Assembly: GCA_947623305.1 (NCBI GenBank)
Contig: CANQGQ010000009.1
Span: 1 to 64,000 of the forward strand
Reading direction: 5' to 3'
Origin: an uncultured Alistipes sp.
Lineage (GTDB): Bacteria > Bacteroidota > Bacteroidia > Bacteroidales > Rikenellaceae
Length of the DNA: 64,000 nt
In this document: piece after piece, positions 53,499-62,468 of the stretch
How the letters are laid out: each line of letters opens with the position of its first letter
Numbering within the stretch: the stretch's first letter is position 1
Made by a program: the position numbers and the translations under genes
Notes under the pieces: generated by a model
Databases searched by the model: none
What the model was told of the DNA's origin: nothing
The model's input: only the letters and a program-made list of their open reading frames with translations

Positions 53499-54340
53499 TC
53501 CTCTTCCAGCAATACGGCGTTGAACGAATCGGCAGAGAGCACATCTTCGTAGTCGATATTCATGCTGATGTTGCGTCCGCTAATCTGCTTCTCGGTCATC
53601 TCAATCGACAGCATCTTGCCGTTCGGGAAGGTCATCTTCTTAAGGACAATCACATTGCGGTAGCCATGCCGGAACGACTTGCTCTGTTCGAGCACCAAAG
53701 CCGGCGACAATTCGACGACCTGCGTATTGGTCGCCTTCGATACCTTTTTGTCGGCGAGTTTCACGCGGATCTCGTCGATATCGAAACGGATGTTTGTCTT
53801 GTTGTCGATTGAAAAGTCGATGAAGAAGTAGTCGCCGACCGAGTAGATGTTGTTCAGGCGCATGACCATTCTGTGCGCCTTGCTCGCCACGTTGTGATAC
53901 TTGGCCGGAGAGTTCCAGATACGCCGCGCAAAGCGGTTCATATCGACCGTCGACATCGAGACGGCAGGGTTTTCGTAGGCATTGCGCTCCCGCAGTTGAA
54001 TCTCCTTGTCCGTGACCGCTTCCTGCATTCGTGTCGTGTAGAGCAGCGCATATTGGGTGCGGTATCGCTCCGTAACGATCGTCACGATAGCCAGCACCTC
54101 GCCGTCCTCGTGTCCCGCCTCCTTCGGTTTGAGACGGATTACGTTGTCGATGGGCTGGTCGCCCGCAACCTTGTCGGTGGAGATGTCCACAAGGCGGACA
54201 GGCTCCGAGGCGGTAATGACGGTCGTCACCTGTTCGTTGACCGTCAGCTGCTCCATCTCTTCATAGGTTCGCTGGGCTTTCGCCTCATGCCCCGCAAACA
54301 CGCCCGTCGAGAGCAGGAGCAGTGTCATCATTCGTTTCAT
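53495..54340 (-). CDS. traN: Conjugative transfer protein TraN
   Basis: 281 residues from MKRMMTLLLLSTGVFAGHEAKAQ, a signal peptide; an 18-codon upstream extension is rejected. The body fits DUF4138/TraN: INVDN-like NVIRLKP, a helical linker, then IYSVGDYFFIDFSIDNKTNIRFDIDEIRV and MTEKQISGRNISMNIDYEDV. TraN is a periplasmic/outer-membrane component of the CTnDOT-type transfer channel, equivalent in place to VirB9. It follows the DNA methyltransferase gene by 13 bases. Confidence 0.82.
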   Translation of the reverse strand: MKRMMTLLLLSTGVFAGHEAKAQRTYEEMEQLTVNEQVTTVITASEPVRLVDISTDKVAGDQPIDNVIRLKPKEAGHEDGEVLAIVTIVTERYRTQYALLYTTRMQEAVTDKEIQLRERNAYENPAVSMSTVDMNRFARRIWNSPAKYHNVASKAHRMVMRLNNIYSVGDYFFIDFSIDNKTNIRFDIDEIRVKLADKKVSKATNTQVVELSPALVLEQSKSFRHGYRNVIVLKKMTFPNGKMLSIEMTEKQISGRNISMNIDYEDVLSADSFNAVLLEED

Positions 54341-54353
54341 TGTGTATTCGGTT

Positions 54354-55133
54354 TTATTTAAGTTTATTCTGCTGTCGAGTGAGTTCCTCGGCAATTCTTG
54401 AATCGGCTATATCGCAATACTCCTTTACAACCTCGAACCCTATGAAATGCCGCTTCGTGCGTATTGCAGCCACAGCCGTCGTTCCCGACCCGATGCAGTT
54501 GTCCAGAATGATATCGCCCGCATCGGAATAGGTCTCTATCAAGTATTCGATAAGCGCAACCGGCTTCTGCGTAGGGTGGTAAAAGGCTCCCGTCCGATGC
54601 TCTTTCGGCATATAAATAACCGAGGTCGGATATTTGTCGTCAGCCATTCGCACGGGCGTCATTTTCATCTCGCCGTAGCACCGGTTCGTGAAGGCGCCGC
54701 TCGTGCGGCGACCGTGATTGCGCTGCTTGGGCAGACAAGGACGCATCTGCGGATGATAGACGGGCTGATGTTTGTAGAAGACGATGATGTCCTCGTGCTG
54801 ACGGAGCGGCATACGCCGTGCGTTGAGATGTCCCGTCACCCGGTCTTTCTGCCACACGAGATTATACCGCCACAGGTCGGGCTGCGAGAGAATCAACTTT
54901 GCCGAAAACATTCCCTGTGCGAACAGAATTATCGGGCTGTTCGGCTTGGTTATTCTTCGATACTGCTCCCACAGCGGTTCAAGCGGAATCTGCTTGTCCC
55001 ACCGAGCAGCACCGTTCCTGCTGTTCAGCATGCCATAGGGCAAATCCGCTATGACTGCATCGACGCTCTCATCCGCCATTTGACGCATACCGTCTAAACA
55101 ATCCATGTGATATATGCGGTCCGTTTCAATCAT
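54354..55133 (-). CDS. Orphan adenine/cytosine-N4 DNA methyltransferase
   Basis: 259 residues from MIETDRIYHMDCLDGMRQMA (55133; upstream frame rejected). Motif IV is DAVIADLPYGM, a DPPY variant, and the SAM-binding motif I is ILDNCIGSGTTAVAAI near the C-terminus, an order of the beta class. No restriction partner gene is next to it. It sits between traM and traN inside the transfer operon, so it is made when transfer genes are on and may protect the element from restriction in the recipient (inference). Confidence 0.88.
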   Translation of the reverse strand: MIETDRIYHMDCLDGMRQMADESVDAVIADLPYGMLNSRNGAARWDKQIPLEPLWEQYRRITKPNSPIILFAQGMFSAKLILSQPDLWRYNLVWQKDRVTGHLNARRMPLRQHEDIIVFYKHQPVYHPQMRPCLPKQRNHGRRTSGAFTNRCYGEMKMTPVRMADDKYPTSVIYMPKEHRTGAFYHPTQKPVALIEYLIETYSDAGDIILDNCIGSGTTAVAAIRTKRHFIGFEVVKEYCDIADSRIAEELTRQQNKLK

Positions 55134-55138
55134 CGCCG

Positions 55139-56290
55139 TTACCGATTTTTCGTTTCGCGTCCGTTGACCAAATAGACGAACGTGCCGTATTTCAACTTGA
55201 CCTTGTTTTTCTTGATAGCCTTGCCGATGGCGCTGCTCGTCTGCTGATAGGCGTTCTGCACGGCTTGCATTCCCCATTGCGAGAGGCTGCTGCCGTAGCT
55301 GCCCGTGTTCATGTTCATATTGCTCGAAACGGCTCCGCCTGCTACATCCTTGCTCGTCTCGCGGAACTGGCTGTTCGGAACATAAAGTCCTTCCAGTCCG
55401 TCCGTATCGTAAAGCGACAGACTGACCTTTACCAGTTCGTCGTCGATCAGGATGCTGTTGATGGTTCCTTTCACGCGCTCCGACGAGAATCCGCTCATCG
55501 TGGCATAGAGGTACGACCCGCGTCTGACTATGCTCTCGTTGATTTCCACATCGTCCAGAAGACGCAGGCGCACCCGCGAGCCGTCCACCACCTTGATATC
55601 CTCGTCGATGATAGCCTTGATGAGTTTGGGCGCTGCCTCGTTCTGCGCCAGCGTATTGAAATAGTCGGACGAAAGCTTCGTCTTCTTCATGACCTCATTG
55701 GCCTTGTCGTTCTCCGAGAGGGCACTCACGGAGCGGCTGTCCTCGGCAATCTGTCCTTTGATTTCAACCGCCGGATTCTGCGGTTGCTCCATATCGGTCG
55801 TGTCGGGCGGCGCTATTTGCATCTGCTGCTACGCCTTGAGACGGGCTTCTGCAAGCGCTTTTTCAAGTTCCGCGAGGGCTTCCTGCTCTCGCGCCGCGGC
55901 ATCGGCTGCTTGCGCTGCCGACTCTTTTTCCTGCTTTTGCTCATCGAGCAGGGCGAGGTCTTCCTCTGTATATTGGGATTCATACTCCTCGAATACCTGA
56001 TTGGGTTCATCTCGTTCAATGTTGTCTATGGCTGAGTGGTCCTGAATCTTGCCCCAGGACTTGGCCATGTTCTCGTACTTCGTTCCGATGCCGTCACCGC
56101 CCTTAATCTGCGCCTCGGGCAGTTCGGGATTGAGGTACTCGGTCGTCTGCAGCGACTTGTCCCGGATCTCGGCTGTCTGCACGTTGAAGAGGTCGAAGAT
56201 GAAATACGACGCTCCCAGCAGCGGGATGTAGAGTATCGCCGGCAGCATATACTTCGGTTGGCGAAAATTGATTTTCTCAAACAGTTTCAT
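55139..56290 (-). pseudogene. traM: TraM with in-frame TAG
   Basis: 384 codons. The N-terminal half has a membrane helix (YMLPAILYIPLLGASYFIFDLF), then a charged coiled coil. It is closed by TAG at 55831-55829 after EARLKA. The same frame goes on QQMQIAPPDTTDMEQPQNPA to the TraM C-terminal domain (SLYDTDGLEGLYVPNSQFRE..KLKYGTFVYLVNGRE). The stop lies in a run of CAG codons, so CAG to TAG is the simplest origin. The downstream ATG at 55822 could restart a fragment without the membrane anchor. TraM is a VirB10-like core component of the transfer channel. It overlaps traL as ATGA. Confidence 0.85.
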
Positions 56291-56649
56291 CGTTTTTCTT
56301 TGTTGATAGGTTGTACTTTGTGTGGCAGCGGCAGGGTGCGGCGCAAATGCAGCACGCTGTCCTGCATCTCGGTCGCCGTGCGCTGCGCCGGTCGGTGGAA
56401 GACGACCGACAAGCGGTAGATATTCCACGCGAGACTGGCGGCGATGAAGCCGAAGACGATGACTAAAAACAGCGTCCTGTGCAGATTGGCAAAGCCCTGC
56501 ACCTTTGCCGCCACTTTGTCTATGCGCGTTATGCGTGCGAACTTGCGCCCGGCACTCACCTCACGCTCGTAGCGTTCCTTATACTGCGGATCGTTCCTGT
56601 CGGGCATCTTCTCGCCGAGCAGCATCCGCCTAAATCCTTTCATACTCAT
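56287..56649 (-). CDS. traL: Conjugative transfer protein TraL
   Basis: 120 residues starting MSMKGFRRMLLGEKMPDRND, with a basic cytosolic N-terminus and one membrane helix (TLFLVIVFGFIAASLAWNIY) near residue 60-80, then a short tail. The size, helix and position between traK and traM fit TraL of CTnDOT-type elements. It overlaps traM by four bases. Confidence 0.8.
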   Translation of the reverse strand: MSMKGFRRMLLGEKMPDRNDPQYKERYEREVSAGRKFARITRIDKVAAKVQGFANLHRTLFLVIVFGFIAASLAWNIYRLSVVFHRPAQRTATEMQDSVLHLRRTLPLPHKVQPINKEKR

Positions 56650-56661
56650 ACTCGCAGCCGT

Positions 56662-57276
56662 TTAATAGTTGTTCTTCGTTTTCTGGTCTACATCCTTGTT
56701 CAGCAGCGTGCGCCAGTTCACGATGAGCAGCCCGTGCGGGTTGTTGTCCGTGCGCGGCACGCGCTGCAGCTGACCTGCCGTGACCAATTCACGGGTGAGG
56801 ATGTTGCTACGCCGTTCGATGCGCTGATGACCGTAGTAGGTGAACTCCATCCGCTCCCTGTTGAAGGCAATGCTATCGCAAACAATTGAGAAGACCGCGC
56901 TCGTGCCGAGGATATTGTTGTAAAAACCTTTCTCCTTGAGCGTGTTGTATTGCGCCAAACCCGTCTCGTCGACTAAATACATCGCCTTCTCCATCGTGTA
57001 GCGGATATACTTATCATCGGGCGCGAGGGTGAAGAAGTAGTGGTGGAACATCTCCACATGGCTTTTCGCTTCCACATCGAGCGTCTCGTCCATCGTCGTG
57101 CGGTTTACCAGAATGGGAACCGTGCCGTCCAACACATAAATCTTCTTCTGCGCATCGACGACCATCGTGCGGGCGGTCCAGATGCTCGATACGCTGATGA
57201 TGATGCAGCCGACAAGGAATGCCGTACAGACGATTCCCACCAACTTGATTTTGTTTTCCAAATTCTTGATTACCAT
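56662..57276 (-). CDS. traK: Conjugative transfer protein TraK
   Basis: 204 residues from MVIKNLENKIKLVGIVCTAF; the longer upstream frame through traJ is rejected. One N-terminal membrane helix (LVGIVCTAFLVGCIIISVSSIW) and a periplasmic domain (MFHHYFFTLAPDDKYIRYTME..GQLQRVPRTDNNPHGLLIVNW) match TraK, the VirB8-like assembly factor of Bacteroidales transfer systems. It starts 24 bases after traJ. Confidence 0.85.
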   Translation of the reverse strand: MVIKNLENKIKLVGIVCTAFLVGCIIISVSSIWTARTMVVDAQKKIYVLDGTVPILVNRTTMDETLDVEAKSHVEMFHHYFFTLAPDDKYIRYTMEKAMYLVDETGLAQYNTLKEKGFYNNILGTSAVFSIVCDSIAFNRERMEFTYYGHQRIERRSNILTRELVTAGQLQRVPRTDNNPHGLLIVNWRTLLNKDVDQKTKNNY

Positions 57277-57299
57277 TTCGCTATTGTTTTTTTTGATTG

Positions 57300-58433
57300 T
57301 TATCGCATCATTGTTCCGATTGCACCCGTCGCTGTCATCTTGGCCTGCTGCGCCACACCCTCGCCGAAATTTCGGGTCGAGAATGCCGTGTCGCCCTCCG
57401 GAATCATCCACGCCGCAAGGTCCGGCACGAGGTTCAGACATTTCAGCGCCACGATGCTCGCAGCCATCAGATAGCCGGCAGAGAAGAAACTGTTTTGCAG
57501 GTAGGCCGCCATCGTTTGCTCGCTCGCCGTGATTGCCGTCAGGTTCTCCACCTGAATGCACAGCACGATATCGAACAGCAACAGGACATAGAAGCCCACG
57601 AAGTAGAGCATCGCACCGTAGAAATGCACGGTCAGATACCGTGTCAGCCACTTTGCCCACGCTCCTTCCCACTTGGGCAATAGTGAGAATGCCCACTGTA
57701 TCGGTCCGAAGATGGTGAGCATCCCGAGCAGAATCTGCTGGCAGTAGATAGTTGCCCACCAGCCGATGCGGAAGACAATGAGTGCAATGAGCATAATAAT
57801 TTTGTCGATGCCCACGACAGCACCCGCCGTCAGAGAGGTGAACCACAGTTCCGCCGCGTCCTTCTCCATACTCGTCACCGCATCCACGCCCGTCTGCTCC
57901 ATAGTCGCCTCGATAAGATTGGGGTCGGAGGTTCCGGCATGGGCCACATCCGCCTGCGCCTGCAAATTCTTATAGAGCGTGTCGCGTGCGTAGATGAGCT
58001 ACTGCACCTCCTCGAACTTGTCCGTTATCTGCGCCGCCTCCGCCTGGTAGAGATCGTGCGTGTAGGAGCCTATGCAGTTGGGAATATAGGAGAGAAAGTC
58101 CAGAAAGCACCAGTTGCTGCCGCTGCGCACCATGCCCGTGTCTGCCGGCGGATACCACCAGCACAGGACAATGGAGACGGCCAGCGGACGGAAAAGTTTC
58201 ATCACATCGAGCGGCTCGTTCTTGACCATCATCTTGTAGGCGATACCTGCCGCCACGACGATGGAGAACAAGGCCGCCAGCGCCATGCACATCTGCAGGA
58301 TCCACCAGAACGGACCTTGCGAACCTGTGAAGGTGGCGTCCGTCAGAAACTCGTTCGTCTGAAAGATGACGTCGTCGATCTCCTCTTCCAGCAGGTTGAT
58401 GCCGAAATCCGAAAGTATTCCATCGCTTGCCAT
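57300..58433 (-). pseudogene. traJ: TraJ with in-frame TAG
   Basis: 378 codons. The first part (MASDGILSDFGINLLEEEID, then membrane segments MALAALFSIVVAAGIAYKMM) is closed by TAG at 58001-57999 after KFEEVQ. The frame continues directly LIYARDTLYKNLQAQADVAH into the second half with several membrane helices (IIMLIALIVFRIGWWATIYC; FVGFYVLLLFDIVLCIQV). TraJ is a polytopic VirB6-like inner-membrane channel protein; the stop would remove most of it. CAG to TAG is the simplest change. No other defect is visible in the gene. Confidence 0.85.
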
Positions 58434-58444
58434 TGTATTTATTT

Positions 58445-59197
58445 TTATCTGTTTACACGCTCTTCACCGTCGCTGTCGCTGCCGCCGGAGTGGAACCCGC
58501 GCACCATGCGGCACGAGCTGTTCCAGCGTCCCAAAGCACTGGCGGCGATACTCGCCTTGTTAAGCGTTCTGTTGTCGGTCGCTGAGAGCATCTCACCGGT
58601 AAGCGTTGCATTGTGCTGCCGGACAAGATAGCGGACGAGCAGTTCGTTCTGCCTCGCGACATCCTCGTAGATGCGCAGATACTCCTTCTTGCGCTGCGCA
58701 TTGGGCATATAGACGTCTCGGGTTGCGTCGATTGCGCACTCGTACACCTTGTAGTATTCCGTCCACCGCTCACGGTCCGACGGTAAGCCGCCTGTCGCAA
58801 TGATGCGGTCGATGTTGCGCTTGAAGCGCTCCATCATCCCATTCACCTTGTCGCCCTCCGCTAACCACGCAATGTCTATCTTGCGGTCTGCCATATTCAG
58901 CGCCTCTATTTCGGCACGCTTGACAAGCGCCGTGTCGATGGTCTTGGCTTCATCGACCTGATTGTAGAGATGAACACCCGAAAGCGTGCGGAAAGAAAGT
59001 TTGTTTGTGGATGCGGCTCTCTTTCTGTAACTGTTATGCAGCAGCCAATAGTAAAAATCCGGTTTGAGGGTTCCTGTTCCCGTCTCCATCACGGTCACCT
59101 GATTCATCTTGGCGGCGTCGTGATTGTAGGTTACATACTGCGCCTTGGCGCCCGCGACGCCCGCCAGAAGTGCGATAAACATCATTAATCTTTTCAT
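58445..59197 (-). CDS. Secreted transfer-operon protein, 250 aa
   Basis: Signal peptide MKRLMMFIALLAGVAGAKAQ and a helical mature domain (WTEYYKVYECAIDATRDVYM..QRKKEYLRIYEDVARQNELLVRYL). It ends in a Ser/Asp-rich tail. It lies between the TraI-like gene and traJ in the transfer operon, where Bacteroidales elements carry such periplasmic helical proteins. The exact role is not known. Confidence 0.7.
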   Translation of the reverse strand: MKRLMMFIALLAGVAGAKAQYVTYNHDAAKMNQVTVMETGTGTLKPDFYYWLLHNSYRKRAASTNKLSFRTLSGVHLYNQVDEAKTIDTALVKRAEIEALNMADRKIDIAWLAEGDKVNGMMERFKRNIDRIIATGGLPSDRERWTEYYKVYECAIDATRDVYMPNAQRKKEYLRIYEDVARQNELLVRYLVRQHNATLTGEMLSATDNRTLNKASIAASALGRWNSSCRMVRGFHSGGSDSDGEERVNR

Positions 59198-59215
59198 ATC
59201 CTTTCCCTTTTTTCG

Positions 59216-59938
59216 TTAATAGTCCAGTTTGCCCGCGCCGCGCCACCTGCCGAAAGCACCGTCGATAATCTCCTGCCGCGTCTTCGTGCGGTAGATTTTG
59301 CTCTTCCAGTAGCCGATGCGGACCTGTATGTATCGCCACGTTTCGAAATAGGCACGGTTCAGATGCCGTTCGATGTTATCCAGCGACCTGTTCACGGATT
59401 CGAATACCAGCAGCAAATCGGAGGTCGAGCAGGCTGCCGCGCCTGTGGCGTACAGCACCAAATCGCTCACAGACTTGTAGAGTTGCTCACCCTCGCCGGC
59501 GATATCCTCGATTGCCCGGGCGTTGATTGTAATAATCTGCAAATCCGCCCACTCGGGCTGCCCGCGCCGCAGAATCTTGTCGTTGAACTCCGACAGCATC
59601 TTCTTGTAGTCGCCGATGCGGTCGCTCACAGTACGGCTGGTGTTCTTCACGTTCAGAGCCGTGCGCAGCGTCTGGTACATCACGTCGATCACATCGAAAG
59701 CCCGCGTGTACTTGTCGAGATCCACATTCAGCTCCTTATACTCACCGACCTCCTTGCGGCTGTACTCGTGCAGCAACCTGTTGCTGTATTCCAGCGTACT
59801 GCGGGCCAGCAGCAGGCTGCGCTGCTGCTTGTGGTCGTTGATGTAAGCCTCGACCGACGGAATATCGAACATCAACTGCGCCTTGACCGCTCCGGGCAGG
59901 AGCGCCGCAAGAACGACCATCATAAAAGCCCGTTTCAT
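59216..59938 (-). CDS. TraI-like periplasmic transfer protein
   Basis: 240 residues from MKRAFMMVVLAALLPGAVKAQ, a signal peptide (an 18-codon upstream extension is rejected). Helical throughout, with SVEAYINDHKQQRSLLLARS and AGEGEQLYKSVSDLVLYATGAAAC, similar in plan to TraI/DUF4141-type VirB5-like proteins. It overlaps the 840-residue gene by four bases (ATGA type). It may be a minor component of the transfer apparatus. Confidence 0.65.
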   Translation of the reverse strand: MKRAFMMVVLAALLPGAVKAQLMFDIPSVEAYINDHKQQRSLLLARSTLEYSNRLLHEYSRKEVGEYKELNVDLDKYTRAFDVIDVMYQTLRTALNVKNTSRTVSDRIGDYKKMLSEFNDKILRRGQPEWADLQIITINARAIEDIAGEGEQLYKSVSDLVLYATGAAACSTSDLLLVFESVNRSLDNIERHLNRAYFETWRYIQVRIGYWKSKIYRTKTRQEIIDGAFGRWRGAGKLDY

Positions 59939-62457
59939 TGCCGACCCTCCTTTCCGTTGCTGCGCGCATTCTCCATCCATCGCTGGTGGCACTCCTCGAC
60001 AAGCATGAGCCTGCGCCCCTGATTGTCATCGAGCGGCGGCAGCACACCTTTCAGGACATCGACGATGCTGCGCTTGTAGTGCATCATCTTTTCAAGAGAT
60101 ACCAAATCGGCATAGATTTTCGTCAGGCGCGAATCCACCTCGCGGGCGATTTCCAAGCGGTCGCTCGACCAAAGAAGATGATAGACATCACTCTCCGCCG
60201 TCTCGTCCATCGGGGCTGTCCGGGCATACTCCGTCGTTATCTTGCAGGTCGGATGCTCCCGCGCCAGCTCCGCAATGCGGTCGTTGACCTGACGCGCCTT
60301 CTCCGCCTCGGACATACTGCTGTCAAAGGTCAGCACATCGGCGACGTGCGTGTCGGTGTACTCTGTTGTCAGCTCCCAACTGATCTGGACGATGGCGCGG
60401 TGAATCTTGATGCCCAGAAAGTATTTCGGCTTGCGGGCAATCGTGACAGTCGCCTTGAAAGTTACGATACCGTTCACGTTGGGCATCGTCGCCTTGCGGA
60501 CAAAGGTGTAGCCGCTCCATGAACCGCCGTCCTGCCACGAGAGGCTGTACACTGCCTTGCAATCCTGCATAATGGCGGGTATGCGGTAGTAATCATCCGT
60601 CGGCACATCGTTGTCGCCGGCGGCTTCGGCTTTTGCCTGCTCCAATTCCGCCTGCTTCTGTTGCCATGCGGCAAGTTCGGGTTTCAACCGGTCGATCTCC
60701 GCCTTGTTGGCATTGTATTGCTGACGATAGACCGCCGCATCCTCGATGCTCGACTCGGCAATCAGCCGCAGCAGCGAGGCATTCTCCGATTCCAACTGGC
60801 TGATTTGCGACTGGAGCGCCGCGGCCTGACGCTCCGCCTCGCGCAACTGAGCGTCCAACTCCGAAAAGTCGAGGTTATTGTCCGACACGGAGGTCTGCAT
60901 CGCACACTGTTTGGTGTGGGCATTGAGCGAACTGCCGCATTTGCGGCATTTGTACTGCGTCGTGCCTTGCCCGAGCGTCGCACCGTCCGAACAGGTGACG
61001 CTGATGGTGACGCTCTCGCATCCCTGCATCTTCGCCTCGTCGGTCGCCTGATAGTAGTTGCGGGCGTCGGACGAAATGTAATAGACGTATCCGTCCTCGT
61101 TGTCGTTGAACTCCGACAGCCGTGCATTCAACTGCGCCTTGAACGCATTCAGTTCCATCGTGTAGGAGTCGAAGAGGTCCTCGTAAACGACCACCTCCCG
61201 GTTCCAACTCTTCGTCACATGGATTTCGCAGGCGTATGCCTTCTTCGTCTGCCTGTTGCCGCGGTTGATAATGTAGCCGGACATATACGAGTTGAATGTA
61301 TAGGTATAGCCGTCCTTGGAGGCGTTGAGCTGCTGCACGCGCGAGCGCGACCAGCCGGCATAGCCCTCCGAGTTGGAGAGCACCTGCTCGCGCTGTGAGG
61401 TGTTGGGGTAGAAACTGGGGTCGGTGGTCTCAAAACGTGTCCACTGGCCACCGCTGAGGATGCTGTTGTCGTCGGTCGGAGGATAGTAGTCGCACAGCGA
61501 AACGCTCCCTTGGTCGCGACGGGCGATGTACCACCGCTGCGTGTAGTAGTTGCCGCGCGTCTCGTCGAGGTAGTCGGTCATCCACGCCGTGAGGTTGTAG
61601 TTGCTGAAATTAAAGAGCGCAGCCACATTCTCCTCGCCGCCCACCATGCCGAGCAGCGTGCTGCCGACGCTGTTCTCCGCCTGCTCGAACAGTCCGTTAT
61701 AGTGGTCGTACAAATCGGCAATCGCACCGATCTTGCCGTTGAAGAGGTCGTTGAACGAGTTTTTCTGAAGCAGGGCATCGCCGATGTTGCTGATGCCTGC
61801 CGTAGCCAGACCAACGCCCATGTTGTAGAGATTGTCGAGGTCGCTTTCCAGATTCTCGCGGGTAAAGTGTCCCGGCACGTTGGCGAGGTCGTCGATCATT
61901 TGCTGCCAGTCCACATCCCCGATTTCAGAGAGTTTCAGCAGCGAGGCGATCTCCGGTTTGAATTCCAGAAACGCAATGTCCGAGAACGAAAGGGTGCTGT
62001 TCGTCACGACACTCTCGAACTGCATACACAGATTCTTCGTGTCGTCGCACACTTTCATCAGGTAGCTGCCCCAGTGGAGTGCCGTCTGCGGAGAGTGAAG
62101 CATCTGCTTGGTTACAATCCAAATCTTCGGGATAATCTTCTCCGCCACCATGTGGTAAATGCGGCGATAGTAGTAGTTCTCCGTACTGCTCGACCAGATG
62201 CCCAAATCGGTCAGTGCCTTGCGCTCCAAAAACTTGGAGGCGAAGATGCCGGCTGTCGCCACCTCTGCGGCATTGTAGTGCTTGAGAATCGCCTGCACCT
62301 GCTCGTTGGAATAGGCTTCGGCAACGCTCTCCGTGCCGAAAGCCGCCGCCATCGCCGCGACCGTCTTAGCGTCGATATTCACGCTGTAATACTGAGCGTG
62401 TGCAATCTCGACAAAAAGGGTCAGAGCAGCAATGAGTATAGCAAGCAGTCGTTTCAT
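59935..62457 (-). CDS. Large secreted transfer protein with zinc ribbon, 840 aa
   Basis: Signal peptide MKRLLAILIAALTLFVEIAHA, then a helical region, a Tyr/Asn/Ser-rich beta region (GYTYTFNSYMSGYIINRGNR), and a zinc-ribbon-like knuckle CRKCGSSLNAHTKQC (about residue 505-520). A coiled coil (QAAALQSQISQLESENASLL) and a final helical domain follow. No family name is certain. Zinc ribbons in exported proteins are rare. It lies between the VirB4-like gene and the TraI-like gene, so it probably belongs to the mating channel or its surface part. Confidence 0.65.
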   Translation of the reverse strand: MKRLLAILIAALTLFVEIAHAQYYSVNIDAKTVAAMAAAFGTESVAEAYSNEQVQAILKHYNAAEVATAGIFASKFLERKALTDLGIWSSSTENYYYRRIYHMVAEKIIPKIWIVTKQMLHSPQTALHWGSYLMKVCDDTKNLCMQFESVVTNSTLSFSDIAFLEFKPEIASLLKLSEIGDVDWQQMIDDLANVPGHFTRENLESDLDNLYNMGVGLATAGISNIGDALLQKNSFNDLFNGKIGAIADLYDHYNGLFEQAENSVGSTLLGMVGGEENVAALFNFSNYNLTAWMTDYLDETRGNYYTQRWYIARRDQGSVSLCDYYPPTDDNSILSGGQWTRFETTDPSFYPNTSQREQVLSNSEGYAGWSRSRVQQLNASKDGYTYTFNSYMSGYIINRGNRQTKKAYACEIHVTKSWNREVVVYEDLFDSYTMELNAFKAQLNARLSEFNDNEDGYVYYISSDARNYYQATDEAKMQGCESVTISVTCSDGATLGQGTTQYKCRKCGSSLNAHTKQCAMQTSVSDNNLDFSELDAQLREAERQAAALQSQISQLESENASLLRLIAESSIEDAAVYRQQYNANKAEIDRLKPELAAWQQKQAELEQAKAEAAGDNDVPTDDYYRIPAIMQDCKAVYSLSWQDGGSWSGYTFVRKATMPNVNGIVTFKATVTIARKPKYFLGIKIHRAIVQISWELTTEYTDTHVADVLTFDSSMSEAEKARQVNDRIAELAREHPTCKITTEYARTAPMDETAESDVYHLLWSSDRLEIAREVDSRLTKIYADLVSLEKMMHYKRSIVDVLKGVLPPLDDNQGRRLMLVEECHQRWMENARSNGKEGRQ

Positions 62458-62468
62458 TTCCGCTGTTA

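Noticed and set aside
50123..58433. Genome-wide recoding of TAG as an amino acid
   Set aside because: Genes at 9754-10593, 12458-13228 and 23955-24326 end in TAG, in two cases directly before hairpins, so TAG works as a stop here. Only local readthrough or mutation remains open.
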